Assembly: GCA_002786025.1 (NCBI GenBank)
Contig: NHNW01000003.1
Location: forward strand, 682,001-746,000
Length of the DNA: 64,000 nt
Direction of reading: 5' to 3'
Source: Zasmidium citrigriseum
Lineage: Eukaryota; Ascomycota; Dothideomycetes; Mycosphaerellales; Mycosphaerellaceae
Below are positions 1 to 10,591 of the stretch, one piece after another (within the stretch, counting starts at the first letter, position 1; each line of letters starts with the position of its first letter). Below the pieces are notes generated by a model, which ran no database searches, was not told the DNA's origin, and saw only the letters and a program-made list of their open reading frames with translations. Position numbers and translations under genes: made by a program.

Positions 1-1385
1 AAACTACGCATTTGGCTGGTATGTCCGGTGTCACTCTTGGCACGATTCTACTTGTTACTACTACCCTGGTCGTTGGTTTCACGATCTCCCTGGCTATCGG
101 CTGGAAGCTGGCTCTTGTTTGCATTGCCACCGTCCCCGTCGTTCTGGCTTGTGGCTTCTTCCGATTCTGGATTTTGGCTCGGTTCCAAGCACGAGCAAAG
201 AAGGCGTACGAGAAGTCGGCTTCTTACGCTTGCGAGGCGACTTCAGCCATTCGGACTGTGGCATCCCTGACCCGAGAAGACGATGTTTGGCAGCATTACC
301 ACCACATGATTGAAGACCAAGAAGCCAAATCCCTGAGATCGGTTCTGAAGTCCAGCACACTGTACGCCGCATCGCAGAGTCTGATGTTCTTGTGCATCGC
401 CCTGGGATTCTGGTACGGTGGCCAGCTCATCGGCAGCCGCGAGTACAACATGTTCCAGTTCTTCCTCTGCTTCTCTGCCGTCATCTTCGGCGCCCAAGCA
501 GCAGGCACCATCTTCAGTTTCGCCCCAGACATGGGCAAAGCCAAACATGCCGCTTCAGAAATGAAGACCATGTTCGAGATCAAACCCGAAATCGACACTT
601 GGAGCACAGAAGGCGAAATGATTGACACCATGCGCGGCGACATCGAATTCCGCGACGTCCACTTCCGCTACCCAACCCGCCCCGAACAACCTGTCCTCCG
701 CGGTCTCGATCTCGAGGTCCGCCCAGGCCAATACGTCGCTCTGGTCGGCGCCTCCGGCTGCGGCAAATCCACCACCATCGCCATGCTCGAACGCTTCTAC
801 AACCCCCTCGTCGGCGGCATATACGTCGACGGCAAAGAAATCTCCTCCTTGAACGTCAACTCCTACCGCAACCACATCGCCCTCGTCTCCCAAGAACCCA
901 CCCTCTACCAAGGCACCATCCGCGAAAACATCCTCCTAGGCGCCGACAGACAAGATGCCGACGTCCCCGAAGAAGCCATCATCCAAGCTTGCCGCGACGC
1001 CAACATCTACGACTTCATCATGTCGCTCCCTGAAGGCTTCGACACCGTCGTCGGCAGCAAAGGCAGCATGTTGTCGGGTGGCCAGAAACAGCGCGTCGCC
1101 ATCGCGAGGGCTTTGTTGCGGGATCCGAAGATTTTGCTGCTGGATGAGGCGACTAGTGCGTTGGACTCTGAGTCGGAGAAGGTTGTTCAAGCCGCTCTGG
1201 ATAAGGCTGCGAAGGGACGAACTACAATTGCGGTTGCGCATCGGTTGAGTACGATTCAGAAGGCGGATATGATCTACGTATTCGATCAAGGACGAATCGT
1301 TGAGAGCGGAACGCATCAAGAGCTCATTGCTGTCAAGGGACGATACTTTGAGTTGGTGAATTTGCAGAGTTTGGGGAGGAATTGA
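1..1385 (+). CDS. ABC-B (MDR/Ste6-type) multidrug transporter, C-terminal half, 5' truncated by window edge
   Basis: The frame is open from base 3, so the gene begins before the window; about 460 residues are present. Two to three hydrophobic segments (roughly residues 10-50 and 110-165 of the visible part) belong to the second transmembrane domain. A complete nucleotide-binding domain follows: Walker A GASGCGKST (about 246-254), Q-loop SQEPT, signature LSGGQ (354-358), Walker B ILLLDEATSALD (about 374-385) and the H-loop AHRLST (about 409-414). The family pumps hydrophobic compounds or lipopeptides across the plasma membrane using ATP. No intron is needed. Wobble positions are C-rich up to about base 1060, then G/T-rich to the stop. 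Substrate cannot be inferred. Confidence 0.93.
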   Translation, partial: TTHLAGMSGVTLGTILLVTTTLVVGFTISLAIGWKLALVCIATVPVVLACGFFRFWILARFQARAKKAYEKSASYACEATSAIRTVASLTREDDVWQHYHHMIEDQEAKSLRSVLKSSTLYAASQSLMFLCIALGFWYGGQLIGSREYNMFQFFLCFSAVIFGAQAAGTIFSFAPDMGKAKHAASEMKTMFEIKPEIDTWSTEGEMIDTMRGDIEFRDVHFRYPTRPEQPVLRGLDLEVRPGQYVALVGASGCGKSTTIAMLERFYNPLVGGIYVDGKEISSLNVNSYRNHIALVSQEPTLYQGTIRENILLGADRQDADVPEEAIIQACRDANIYDFIMSLPEGFDTVVGSKGSMLSGGQKQRVAIARALLRDPKILLLDEATSALDSESEKVVQAALDKAAKGRTTIAVAHRLSTIQKADMIYVFDQGRIVESGTHQELIAVKGRYFELVNLQSLGRN

Positions 1386-1855
1386 ACAGTCTGCTTTACG
1401 ACAGGGTGAGGCTGCATAGTCTTTTGGTTTGTACTTTGCATAGAAGCGATGGCGTTATTGGGTAGATTGATGGGCGTTTTTCTAGATACCAGAGCCTATT
1501 GATGAGGCTTGTATACGCCGCTCAAGCGGAGAGGAAGATGATATGAGTACGGCAGCATATACACACAACTTTTCAGAGACAACCACAATCACTCCTTCCT
1601 TCTTTGCCTCGCGACGCTGAGATGGGTTCCAGGGCACTGAACGTCCCCCGCCTCCATTGTACTTTCCCCGCCCCGGATGGAACGGATCGTCGCTGCAGGA
1701 ACAAGTTCGCCATGGAGGTCCTGCGTCCGGAGAAATCGAGCTCGGTGGATTACATCGCGAGGGAGGGCTATTGATATAAGGTACGATCGCCAAGAGCCAG
1801 CCCCATAGGTGAGCTCCTAGTCCTCTGATCTCCACTCACTGTGCTGACTTCTAAT
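1386..1855. other. Intergenic, 3' region of ABC gene and promoter of GH78 gene
   Basis: No open frame here looks like a gene on either strand. The last 100 bases carry pyrimidine-rich sequence leading into the GH78 start. Confidence 0.6.
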
Positions 1856-3895
1856 ATGACGCTGCGTTTACTATCCGCCTTGCTGCTGTCGACAGCGACG
1901 GCACAAAGCTGCTGGCGAGGCGTCGAATGCAACGGTCCCACAGAAGCAGCATTCCGTGGGCCGTGGGAGAAGAACATCTATGCTCCATCATCTCGCACCG
2001 TTCGGCCTACCACTATCCTCTCGCTCGCTGACGGAGCACCAATCTCAACATATCCTTCCAATGTTACCCTGCAAGGGAACGGCAGCGCTTTCGTCTTCGA
2101 CTTCGGCAAGGAAGTCGGTGGGGTCGTCACGGTCGATTACAGCACCACCGGCGGCTCTGGATCTTTGGGCCTCGCATTCACGGAAGCAAAGAACTGGATC
2201 GGTCTGGCCTCTGACTCGAGTAATGGAGCTTTTGCGAGAGGCACTGGAGATCAGGCTTGTGATGATGGGGCTCTTTATGATACCTTCGCTTCTGCCGGGG
2301 AGCATACCTACGAGATGGATATGAAAGACCTGCGTGGCGGCTTTCGATACCTGACGCTCTTCCTCTTCAGTAACTCGACGAGCACGAAGTTGAGTATCAA
2401 GAAGGTGAGCCTGGAGATCGGGTTTCAGCCTACATGGTCGAATCTACGGGCATACCAGGGGTACTTCCACTCGAACGACGAAGAGCTGAACAAGATCTGG
2501 TACAGCGGTGCATATACGCTGCAGACGAATTACGTTCCTGTGGACTCTGGACGCTGGGTCCCGACTTTACATTCTGGATGGGCTAATAATGGGTCTTTAT
2601 CCAATGGATCAACGGTCATTGTAGACGGAGCGAAGAGAGATCGAGCCGTCTGGCCAGGGGATATGGGTATCGCAGTCCCATCATCTTTCGTCTCGCTGGG
2701 TAATGATCTGGATAGTGTCAGGAACGCTCTGCAGACGATGTACGATCATCAAAATGCCGATGGCTCGCTGCCGGAAGCTGGACCGCCGTTGTTGCAGCAG
2801 GACAGTGATACGTATCACATGTGGACGATGATTGGGACGTATAACTACGTGCTGTACACGAATGATACGGGGTTTCTGGAGATGAATTGGGATCGATATG
2901 AGCATGCCATGGAGTACGTCTACGGTAAGGTCTTGCAGCCTTTGGGCTTGTTGAATGTGACTGGCACGAGGGATTGGGCACGAGTCGCAACAGGAGGCAA
3001 CAGTTCAGAAGCCAACATGATCCTCTACCGCACCCTCATCACCGGCGTAGACCTCGCAGACTGGCTAGGCAAAGACGATCTGGTAACGACATACCGCTCT
3101 CGAGCCGGCACTCTGGCCTCCAACATCCTCCACCACACCTTCGACCACAGCTACGGCGCTTTCAAAGACAACGCTACAAACACAAGCCTCCACCCACAAG
3201 ACGCAAACAGCATGGCCCTCCTCTTCGGCGTCGTCCCACCAAATTCCTCCCTCGCAACCTCAATCTCCCAACGTCTCACAAAGAACTGGACGCCCATCGG
3301 CGCCGAAGCCCCTGAGTTACCAAACAACATTTCGCCCTTCATCTCCTCTTTCGAGATCCAAGGCCATCTAACCATAGACCAAACAACCCGTGCCTTGGAC
3401 TTAATCCGTCGATCCTGGGGCTGGTACCTCCACAACGAAAACGGCACACAGTCCACCGTCATCGAAGGCTACCTCACCAACGGCTCTTTCGGATATCGGA
3501 ACTATCGCGGCTACGCCTACGACTCCTCGTACGTCTCGCATGCGCATGGATGGAGTAGTGGGCCGACGAGTGCTTTGACGGAGTATGTGTTGGGTTTGAG
3601 GATTACGGAGAGGGTGGGCGAGAAGTGGGTTTTGGCGCCGCAGTTTGGGGATTTGAAGACTGTGGAGGGTGGGTTTGTTACGGGGTTGGGTAAATTTTGG
3701 GCGAAGTGGGAGGTAGATGGGGAAGCTGGGTATAGGTTGGAGTGGAGTACGCCTGAGGGGACGGAGGGGAGCGTTGTTTTGCCTAGGCATGGGAAGGGAA
3801 GGGTTGTTCTTGATGGACGAAGGAGAAAGGTGAACGGGAGCGGGACATTGAAGATGGGTGGCGGACGACACGAGATTGTTGTCAAGGCAATGTAA
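1856..3895 (+). CDS. Secreted GH78 alpha-L-rhamnosidase-like glycoside hydrolase
   Basis: Single exon, 679 residues. The frame is open from 1841, but the first ATG is at 1856 and gives a clean signal peptide (residues 1-17, MTLRLLSALLLSTATAQ), so I chose it. After an N-terminal beta-sandwich region (DFGKEVGGVV, typical of GH78), an (alpha/alpha)6-barrel-like region follows from about residue 200. The segment VDGAKRDRAVWPGD (about residue 256-269) matches the position of the CPxRDE general-acid motif of GH78. RDWAR and GYAYDSSYVSHAHGWSSGPT are further barrel motifs. Many N-x-S/T sites agree with secretion. Likely role: release of terminal rhamnose from plant pectin or glycosides outside the cell. 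Substrate is inferred only. GC skew flips near base 3535. Confidence 0.85.
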   Translation: MTLRLLSALLLSTATAQSCWRGVECNGPTEAAFRGPWEKNIYAPSSRTVRPTTILSLADGAPISTYPSNVTLQGNGSAFVFDFGKEVGGVVTVDYSTTGGSGSLGLAFTEAKNWIGLASDSSNGAFARGTGDQACDDGALYDTFASAGEHTYEMDMKDLRGGFRYLTLFLFSNSTSTKLSIKKVSLEIGFQPTWSNLRAYQGYFHSNDEELNKIWYSGAYTLQTNYVPVDSGRWVPTLHSGWANNGSLSNGSTVIVDGAKRDRAVWPGDMGIAVPSSFVSLGNDLDSVRNALQTMYDHQNADGSLPEAGPPLLQQDSDTYHMWTMIGTYNYVLYTNDTGFLEMNWDRYEHAMEYVYGKVLQPLGLLNVTGTRDWARVATGGNSSEANMILYRTLITGVDLADWLGKDDLVTTYRSRAGTLASNILHHTFDHSYGAFKDNATNTSLHPQDANSMALLFGVVPPNSSLATSISQRLTKNWTPIGAEAPELPNNISPFISSFEIQGHLTIDQTTRALDLIRRSWGWYLHNENGTQSTVIEGYLTNGSFGYRNYRGYAYDSSYVSHAHGWSSGPTSALTEYVLGLRITERVGEKWVLAPQFGDLKTVEGGFVTGLGKFWAKWEVDGEAGYRLEWSTPEGTEGSVVLPRHGKGRVVLDGRRRKVNGSGTLKMGGGRHEIVVKAM

Positions 3896-3995
3896 AAGAA
3901 ACACATTGTGCAGATCCGAAGAAAATCCATTCCTCAGCTCCAAGAAGAAAAAACACGGATACCAAATTCTTCCCTCCTCCTCCATCTCGGCCCAC

Positions 3996-4455
3996 TTAGA
4001 AAAACCCGGGTCCAAACCCAAAACTTCCAGGGCCATAGCCAGGAGTGTTGCAAATCTGCCACATGCGCTTGATATCTATTGCAGTCTACCGTCAGTATCA
4101 AACCCCACGGTCTCCGACTGCGTTGTGACTTACCGCCCTCCCTCTTCCACTGACTCACACACTGATAACAAGCCCCCAAATTGGGACAGAAGTTCGGGTT
4201 GCTGAGGAGACAACCGAGATAATTCTGATCCATCGACCAACGGACGTTGACTGTGTGCTCGTGTTAGAAATGCATTTGAGTATGAGTGAGGAACGTACGG
4301 TTCCGTGGACAATTTGCCGCAGGGTTGATTGCATTGGCACAGTTCTGGTCGTTCCAGCATTGCGGCGGGACGTCGCCGGCGAAGTCGATCTCGCCTTGTT
4401 GGGCGGTTGCGAGGGCCGCGAGGCTGGTGAGGAGGACGGGGAGTTTGAATTGCAT
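3996..4455 (-). CDS. Small secreted cysteine-rich protein (effector candidate), three exons
   Basis: Exons on the minus strand: 4455-4299, 4250-4134 and 4075-3996, giving 117 residues. Both introns are convincing: GTACGT...CTAAC...CAG and GTAAGT...CTGAC...TAG, and all phases close exactly. The first ATG gives a signal peptide (MQFKLPVLLTSLAALATAQ). The mature part, about 98 residues, holds eight cysteines (in order QCW, QNC, NCP, GCL, FCP, ACYQC for two, ICN), an even number suited to four disulfides, and a Gly/Phe-rich C-terminus ending in GFGPGFF. I recognise no family. Small size, secretion signal and eight Cys are the usual profile of fungal apoplastic effectors, but host association is not shown here. 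No long uninterrupted frame covers it, so automatic callers may miss it. Confidence 0.8.
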
Positions 4456-5245
4456 TTTGGCTTTGTGGTTGTTGGAAGTAGAGACTGTCGTGCCAGCGTA
4501 CTGATGGCTTGAAGAAGGATTGACTAGCTTACCGGTGACTGGAAGAGGCAATAGGTGCTTTTATACCAAGCCCATCAAACGAGCTTGTCCGGAAGGTAAC
4601 GCTTGTCACGACTCGTCACCTTGTCACAACGTGGTGCGAAACCAGTGGGTGAGGGATGATGCTCGAGAATTGAAGTTCTTTGCGGTGTCGTGAGGCTGTG
4701 TGATACAGTTCCTGCATCAAGGTTGTCGGGTGTTCCTTACAATTCGCAGGGATACTTCGTCATCCGTGAACTTCCGCCACGAGGTGTCAGCAGGGAAGAA
4801 GGGTTTGGAGAGAGATTCTTGGAGTGTATTGAGGGGGACGTGCGATGGGGTTTGATGTTTCGTGGCAGTTCGAGGTGGTGTCAATGAGAGGTGGATGGAG
4901 AGAGACCATTCCTGAATATCGTGATGGAAGTTCAGCTGGAAGATCCCACGAATGTGTTCAGCACATGGACAGCTTCCATGGCCCATAGACGCTGGACACT
5001 TTGTTCGAGAGCCACTCTCATGAATTCTTGCATATCATCGTCGTCGAATGTACGGTTGCGGACGGGTACTGAAGGGAATGGTCTCGACCGATCGGAGCCG
5101 GATATCCGTTCACGATTACGGTAGTCATGTTTCATCGGGAGACACTTGAAACAACATAGAGATTTTGCTCATAGGTACGAAGGACCTTGTTGTTGTGATG
5201 GCGAGGTTGAGGAAGAGGTGTCGTCTCAGCAGGGGTAGATCAGGA
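4456..5245. other. Intergenic between two minus-strand genes; effector promoter
   Basis: Bases 4456 to about 4560 are the probable 5' leader and core promoter of the small secreted protein. The rest contains only short frames with no family resemblance that I can see. Confidence 0.55.
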
Positions 5246-6487
5246 TCAGTCAGCAAAACCAAGTGTCGAATGATGACCAAAGCATTTTGCCGCCACACGT
5301 CTTTCACTTCCATGAGTTAACAAGGCAACTGAGTCATCGTAACAGACTACTCGCCCGGTGGTTGAGCGATGACGTCGACCGCTGTCCGTAGGATCCAAGG
5401 TTCGTTTTGTGAGCTCCGAACCCCCTTGCCTTCTCCACGCCTCGCTGCGATTGCCACCCGGTCCCTGACATCCATAACGACGCAATTCAACTCCCTGAAA
5501 AGCGTCGCTTTTGGACCATCTCCAGGTCTTTGCTGCAGCTGCTGGATCCGAATCACGACGACAGTCCAAGGCCAACCACATCCACCCATTCTGCGCATAT
5601 GCATTGTACATGCGCCTCTTGTCCTCCGTAATATGATCAAAAGGAAGGTCAAGCTGAATGCGCCATATTGCTTGAGTTGCTTGAAACTCTTGATACATGG
5701 AGGGACCCGGCCCAGGCCAGACGTGATTGGACTGTACTCTGATTCTTGGGTGACCAGCTGAGAAGCCTCTTCGCGTAGCTATTGTACTGTGATTCTCCCA
5801 ACCTCTTTCATGCGTAGATGCCGTTGGGTCGTCCACAGTCGAACATGGACTGGTGAAGATGGTGGTCTGCACCTGGCAGCCGCGCAAAAGCCTCGCTTCA
5901 ATCCAATCCCACAGCAGTCCAATTGTGAGTGGCTCGTTAGAATACTCATGGCCTCTTCCAGAGATGAGAGGCCGTCCATTGATTCCATGCTCGGCGCACT
6001 CCCATGAGTGCCACCAGTCCAATCGCGCAATTGGCGGCTGTGAGATGAGCATTCTTCTCCAAGATGCGTGTTCACCTGCAAACGCCCGTCGTGAAGGCGC
6101 ATCCTCATTTGTGCCATCGCGTGCCCAGGGAAGCGTCTTCAGATCGTTGTATTCGCACATCCTGGACTGTAGAATGCGCCCAGACCCAGATGACGATGGC
6201 AAGCATTCCTCTGAGAAATGTAGTATTGCTGCGAAGTGAGACTGGAGGATAGGATTGATAGCGACGATCGCGCGATCTGCCGTGTCACGGTCACAGACCC
6301 GAAGAAAGAGGTGTTCCTGTAAGATATCCGAGTGGTCGATGATCTGTTTCCACCGAAGACATACCTGCTGACATTTAAGCAACACGATGGTATCGGCTTG
6401 GTGCAGGAAGTGTTCCACCAACTCCTGAATCGCAAAAAAGCGATCACAGGCGACAGTGCTATCCATGGCCGTTCCTGGAGAATTCAT
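5246..6487 (-). CDS. F-box domain protein
   Basis: Single exon, 413 residues from the first ATG at 6487; the frame is open 48 bases further upstream but without an ATG. The F-box is at about residues 14-56: FFAIQELVEHFL, then LLKCQQVCLRWKQIIDHS and the LQEHLFL tail. This matches the V-F-x-I-x-E-L-x-x-x-I-L...Q-x-V-C-x-x-W pattern common in Dothideomycete F-box proteins. Such proteins bind Skp1 and present substrates to SCF ubiquitin ligases. The middle contains SWRRMLISQPPI and LTIGLLWDWIEARL, which recur in this group after the F-box. The last 80 residues are Arg/Gly-rich and less convincing, so an unseen intron near the 3' end is possible. Substrate unknown. Confidence 0.75.
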   Translation of the reverse strand: MNSPGTAMDSTVACDRFFAIQELVEHFLHQADTIVLLKCQQVCLRWKQIIDHSDILQEHLFLRVCDRDTADRAIVAINPILQSHFAAILHFSEECLPSSSGSGRILQSRMCEYNDLKTLPWARDGTNEDAPSRRAFAGEHASWRRMLISQPPIARLDWWHSWECAEHGINGRPLISGRGHEYSNEPLTIGLLWDWIEARLLRGCQVQTTIFTSPCSTVDDPTASTHERGWENHSTIATRRGFSAGHPRIRVQSNHVWPGPGPSMYQEFQATQAIWRIQLDLPFDHITEDKRRMYNAYAQNGWMWLALDCRRDSDPAAAAKTWRWSKSDAFQGVELRRYGCQGPGGNRSEAWRRQGGSELTKRTLDPTDSGRRHRSTTGRVVCYDDSVALLTHGSERRVAAKCFGHHSTLGFAD

Positions 6488-6906
6488 AGAAGACGCAGAG
6501 GGCTTGGGGTCTCTGTGGCGCCAGAAGAGACGCACTCTGTCGGAGGAGATTGCATCAAGCCGTCGGTCCTGTCCAAGAGCGTGAGGCCACGGCGACTTGG
6601 CATCCAGTGGCTCATTTTGACCTCATCAGCAATTCAATGAGAGTATGGACAACTGAGTTGCATGTGATGTCCGATGACGAGACGAAGAGGAAGGCCATGG
6701 ACGAGCAGAACTCGCGAGGTGACGTAATATTTGGCTCACGGGCCGGCCCTTCTCTCGGCCCCTTTCTCTGTCGCGTACTCGTCGCGTCTCCCACCTTCGT
6801 GTCTGTGTTTCTCACATCTTCACCACAACCTTCATTCTCAGGACCGACGGCAACGAGTAAAAGGCGCCGCTGACAGGATAAAATTCCTCGTACATGCAGT
6901 ACAGCT
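6488..6906. other. Intergenic, no gene seen
   Basis: It lies between the F-box start and the stop of the P450, both on the minus strand. It holds a pyrimidine-rich stretch (about 6750-6840). No coding signal. Confidence 0.5.
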
Positions 6907-8584
6907 TCAAACCTGTCTTCGCCTCAATCCAAGCCAGCACTCATCCGGTTTCTTGGAGAACCCCTCGTGAGACTCGAGCTCACGCTGCCACAGATCAAAC
7001 TCATAGCGATGGAACGCCGTACCCACGATTAACGCCAATTCCATGTGTGCTACGTTCTGTCCAACGCATGCTCTCGGTCCAAATGAAAAAGGATTGAAGC
7101 AGATCTTTTGCCGCGGTGTAAGATTCTCTGGCAGCCACCTATCCGGGTTGAAATCATCGACATCATCGCCCCAGACCTCTGCGTCGTGGTGAATGGTGTA
7201 GCTGGGAACTGACAGAACCGTACCAGGCGGGAAGAGTGTGTCTTGGAACTGAACTCCTGTTGCGGATGTTACGATCCTTGGCAGACCAATAGCTGAGGTG
7301 GAATGGAGCCTCATGGCCTCATCGATACATCTTCTGAGGAACGGCAGGTTCTTGACTTCCGAGTGCGATGCGATGTCCGAATCCCGAGGAATCGCAGCAT
7401 CCAGCTCGGCTTGCAGGCGTGGGATGATTGTACCAGGCGCTGCACGTTCTCCATGAAGGATCCAATAGAAGCAAGCACAGGCCGTGTTGGACACAGTATC
7501 GCTGCCGGCAATGAGCTGCGTCAACGCCTCCGAGATCAGCTCGTCTCGTGGCATTGGGTTCCCCTTGGAGTCTTTTGCATTCACCAGCATGTCGAGAATG
7601 TCGTTACGCTGTTTGGCATCTCGTTCGTCATTCTCTGCAGCTGCATCTAGTCTCTTCGACACGGCAGCTACGGCGATTCCATGTAGGTTCTTGACGGATT
7701 GGAGACCTTTGCTGAAGAATGAATCAGGAAGATACTTTGCCCACGGTCGTAGGGACAGCATCAGACCAAGAGTCGAGCTGACTTCTCCTCGTCGGTTGAG
7801 AGTTTCGGCTCCTGGTGCGAGCACTATTGGACCATGGGGTTCCAGCTGTGCTTCACATTCATCCCGCCACTTGTCGACCATCCCGAAAGGAGCACCGAAG
7901 GCAAGGTCGCCAATGATATCGAAAGCGAGATATGTGCAGCTAAAAAAAAAGATCAAATCAGCACATCACGCTCGGTGGTTTCTACTCTTTCTGGCGACAT
8001 ACGCGGGCATCATGTTCAACTTGGCGAAGCCGTTGCTCTGAGTCGGATATGAAGCAATGCGATCGAGCTGCCTGATCCATCTTCGAAGGTTGTCGGCCAT
8101 ATGCGTCTCAAACGCGTGAACGGCACCTGGCGAAAAGGCATGGGCTATGATCTTGCGTTTCCGAGTATGCTCGACCCGATCGCGAACATTGAACACGCCA
8201 GGAACGCCAGAGACGAACGCTTCATAGAAATGACTGGACGACATCAGCAATCGACTTTGGTCGCGGAAGATCTCCAACATACTCCTTCAGGAACCCATTG
8301 CCATGAGCGTAGACCGTCTGTAAGCCCTCGGGCTGGGCAATGGAGACGTGGTTGAAGCCAATTCTGACGACTGGGCCATATTTGCGATGAGCCCAGTCTA
8401 CCCAAGCGAACTTCTTGCCATTACGCGCGCCTAGAGCGACCCAGACATTGCTGAACTTCGCCACCAGGGGACCTGGAATGTGGCGAAGATGCTTGTATGT
8501 GGTGAAGTATGGAAGGACGTAGTATAGCACCAGCCATACTGGCGCGAGGATGCTGGCTAAAACGATGTACTTTTGTAAGCCCAT
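6907..8584 (-). CDS. Cytochrome P450, CYP53-like (benzoate 4-hydroxylase type)
   Basis: Exons 8584-8283, 8233-8003 and 7939-6907 give 521 residues; introns are GTATGT...GCTGATG...CAG and GTATGT...GCTGATT...TTTAG. An N-terminal membrane anchor (residues 5-27) is followed by the hinge HIPGP. The segments GNGFLKDHFYEAFVS and DRVEHTRKRKIIAHAFSP, LAFDIIGDLAFGAPFGM and NRRGEVSSTLG are, from memory, hallmarks of CYP53. I-helix AGSDTVSNT, ExxR (EAMR) and heme loop FSFGPRACVG (Cys at about 469) are intact. CYP53 enzymes para-hydroxylate benzoate in the ER using NADPH-P450 reductase. It is transcribed divergently from the hxnX-like FAD monooxygenase across 550 bp, so it may belong to the adjacent catabolic cluster, but a separate benzoate-detoxification role is equally possible. 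Confidence 0.85.
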
Positions 8585-9134
8585 TTCTGGAGTTGCGATG
8601 GCACCGAGAGCTCAGCAAGAAACCAGAAAGGTTGATATTCCAAGAGAGGCATTTGCTGACTTGAATAGCAATGTTGCTTACTTGACTTCTCCGCTGACTG
8701 GTGAGTATCGATAGTCTCGCCTACCCAGATATCAACAAGCACTTCGACCCACTCTTGACGACTTCCTCTTCGAGTGAAGGAGGCGAGCGTGAATGACTTT
8801 GCTGATCGCTAACAGGTGAGTACAAGCACGGCTCAGGCCCCCGCCCCCACTTTTGCGGCGGACCGGAGCCTGCCAGGCCTATCTCTATTGCATTATAGAC
8901 TTTCGGTATTATCTTAGACCCGAGCAGAGATGCAGATGCAAAGCAATGCTCCATCGTTGGACATGTCAAGAGTCTGGTGTCGTGGCGAGACCAGTCTGGC
9001 CAGTGAACGATACTCAATGGTGCTTTGCTGTCGATGCCCCCTATCTACGAACCATTGCGCGTTTAATGTCGAATACGTGCCACCAAGTACACGCCTTTTG
9101 AGCGACGGATCTGGTCAATGGTACCCTGACCACG
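8585..9134. promoter_or_regulatory. Divergent promoter between CYP53-like P450 and hxnX-like gene
   Basis: This 550 bp region separates two divergently transcribed oxygenase genes. It contains HGATAR-type sites CGATAG at 8709-8714 and AGATAA (minus strand) at 8909-8914, the class bound by GATA factors such as AreA. Two such sites in 550 bp are close to chance expectation, so regulation is a guess. Confidence 0.4.
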
Positions 9135-10591
9135 ATGTTCAGAGGCATCAAAGTTCAGAAACCATTGCAGCGCCCCGAAAACGAGAGACTACATGTGAGA
9201 TCACTTGGCACCAATGGCATGCCCACAACTGATCTGAACAGGTCATCGTCATCGGAGCAGGCCTTGGTGGTCTTGGAGCAGCAATTGCACTGCTGCTAGC
9301 GGGCCACAATGTCCACGTTTTGGAGTCAGCCTCACAAATCGGAGAAGTCGGCGCTGGCATTCAAGTCCTTCCCAACAGCTCTCGAGTGCTCATCCAATGG
9401 GGCCTTGGACCAGAATTGGCCAGAATGGCTACAATACCGGAGCAGGTCACTATGCTTGGATGGAAGGGCAATGTGATTACGACACACGACTTTCATGCGG
9501 CGGCTAAGGAGCATGGAGCACCTTTCTGGGACTTCCATCGAGCCGACTTGCACGGAGCTCTGTTGAGACGAGCTCAAGAACTCGGAGTTACATTTCAAAC
9601 GAATTCAAGAGTCGTCGACATCGATTTATCAGATCCTGATATCGCAACCGTGGAGCTGGCCGACGGACGGCGAATGTCTGCCGATCTCACCATCGGCGCT
9701 GATGGGATCTTTTCAAGATGTCGAGAGATCATGCTCGGACATCAATCGCCTCCAGTAGCAACAGGAGACCTAGCCTACCGAGTGTTGCTGAGCACCGAGG
9801 GCATGCGTGACGATCCCGAGCTAGCAGCTTTCTTCGAAAATCATCATGTCAGATACTGGATGGGTCCAGGCAAACACGCCGTCTCATACGTCCTACGCAA
9901 CGGAGCCCTCCTGAACATGGTCCTTCTTGTCCCTGACGACATGCCACCCGGCGCTCCGACCATTGACGCCAGTGTCGAAGAGATGCGAGCACTATTTGCG
10001 GACTGGGACCCGAGGATACCCAAAGTTCTTCAGTACTGCAAGTCTGTACAAAAGTGGCGACTCTGTTATAGACCCGGCCTGGAAACGTCTTGGTTCAACG
10101 ATACGGGAACTTTTGCTCTCTTGGGTGATTCCGTCCATGCTACTTTGCCGTACCTTGCGTCTGGCGCCGGGATGTCTTTTGAGGATGGGGCTGCGTTGGG
10201 TTACTGTTTCTCTCGGGTAAAGAACAGATCAATGGCTGAGAAGTTGACGGCTTTGACTGTCTATGAGAAGTGCAGGAGACATCGGACGGAGAGCATTGTC
10301 GATCGGGGGAATCAACAGCAGTATCTTTATCATATCGATGATGGAGAAGAGCAGAGGGGTAGAGATGCGAGATTCAGGGCTTTCGAGCAAATTGAGAAGG
10401 AGACTAGGGACAAGGGCGTCAAGGCCGGGAGTGTTGTCTTGCCTGAGGGGCTGGAGGAGGGCTCAGATCCTTTGGCTTGGAGGAGGCATGGGGTCGGGAG
10501 TTGGTTGATCAATTACGACAGTCAGGCTGATGTTGATGCAAATTGGCCGAGAGAGGAGGTTGATGAGGGGTATGTAAGGGCATCGTTATAG
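9135..10591 (+). CDS. hxnX: Class A FAD-dependent monooxygenase, hxnX-like (6-hydroxynicotinate/salicylate hydroxylase family)
   Basis: Exon 1 is 9135-9194 and exon 2 is 9242-10591 (intron GTGAGA...CTGAT...CAG, phase 0), giving 469 residues. The first exon codes a short leader; the Rossmann motif VIVIGAGLGGLGAA starts right after the intron (about residues 21-34). The mid motif TIGADGIFSRCR (DG motif) and the late GD motif LLGDSVHATLPYLASGAG are both present. The family hydroxylates aromatic acids with NAD(P)H and O2, often at the carbon bearing a carboxylate, with decarboxylation. By sequence alone this is a salicylate hydroxylase-like protein. The hxnX assignment (6-hydroxynicotinate to 2,5-dihydroxypyridine) rests on its neighbours hxnV, M, T, R and Y. 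Cytosolic or peroxisomal location is not resolved; no clear C-terminal SKL. Confidence 0.72.
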
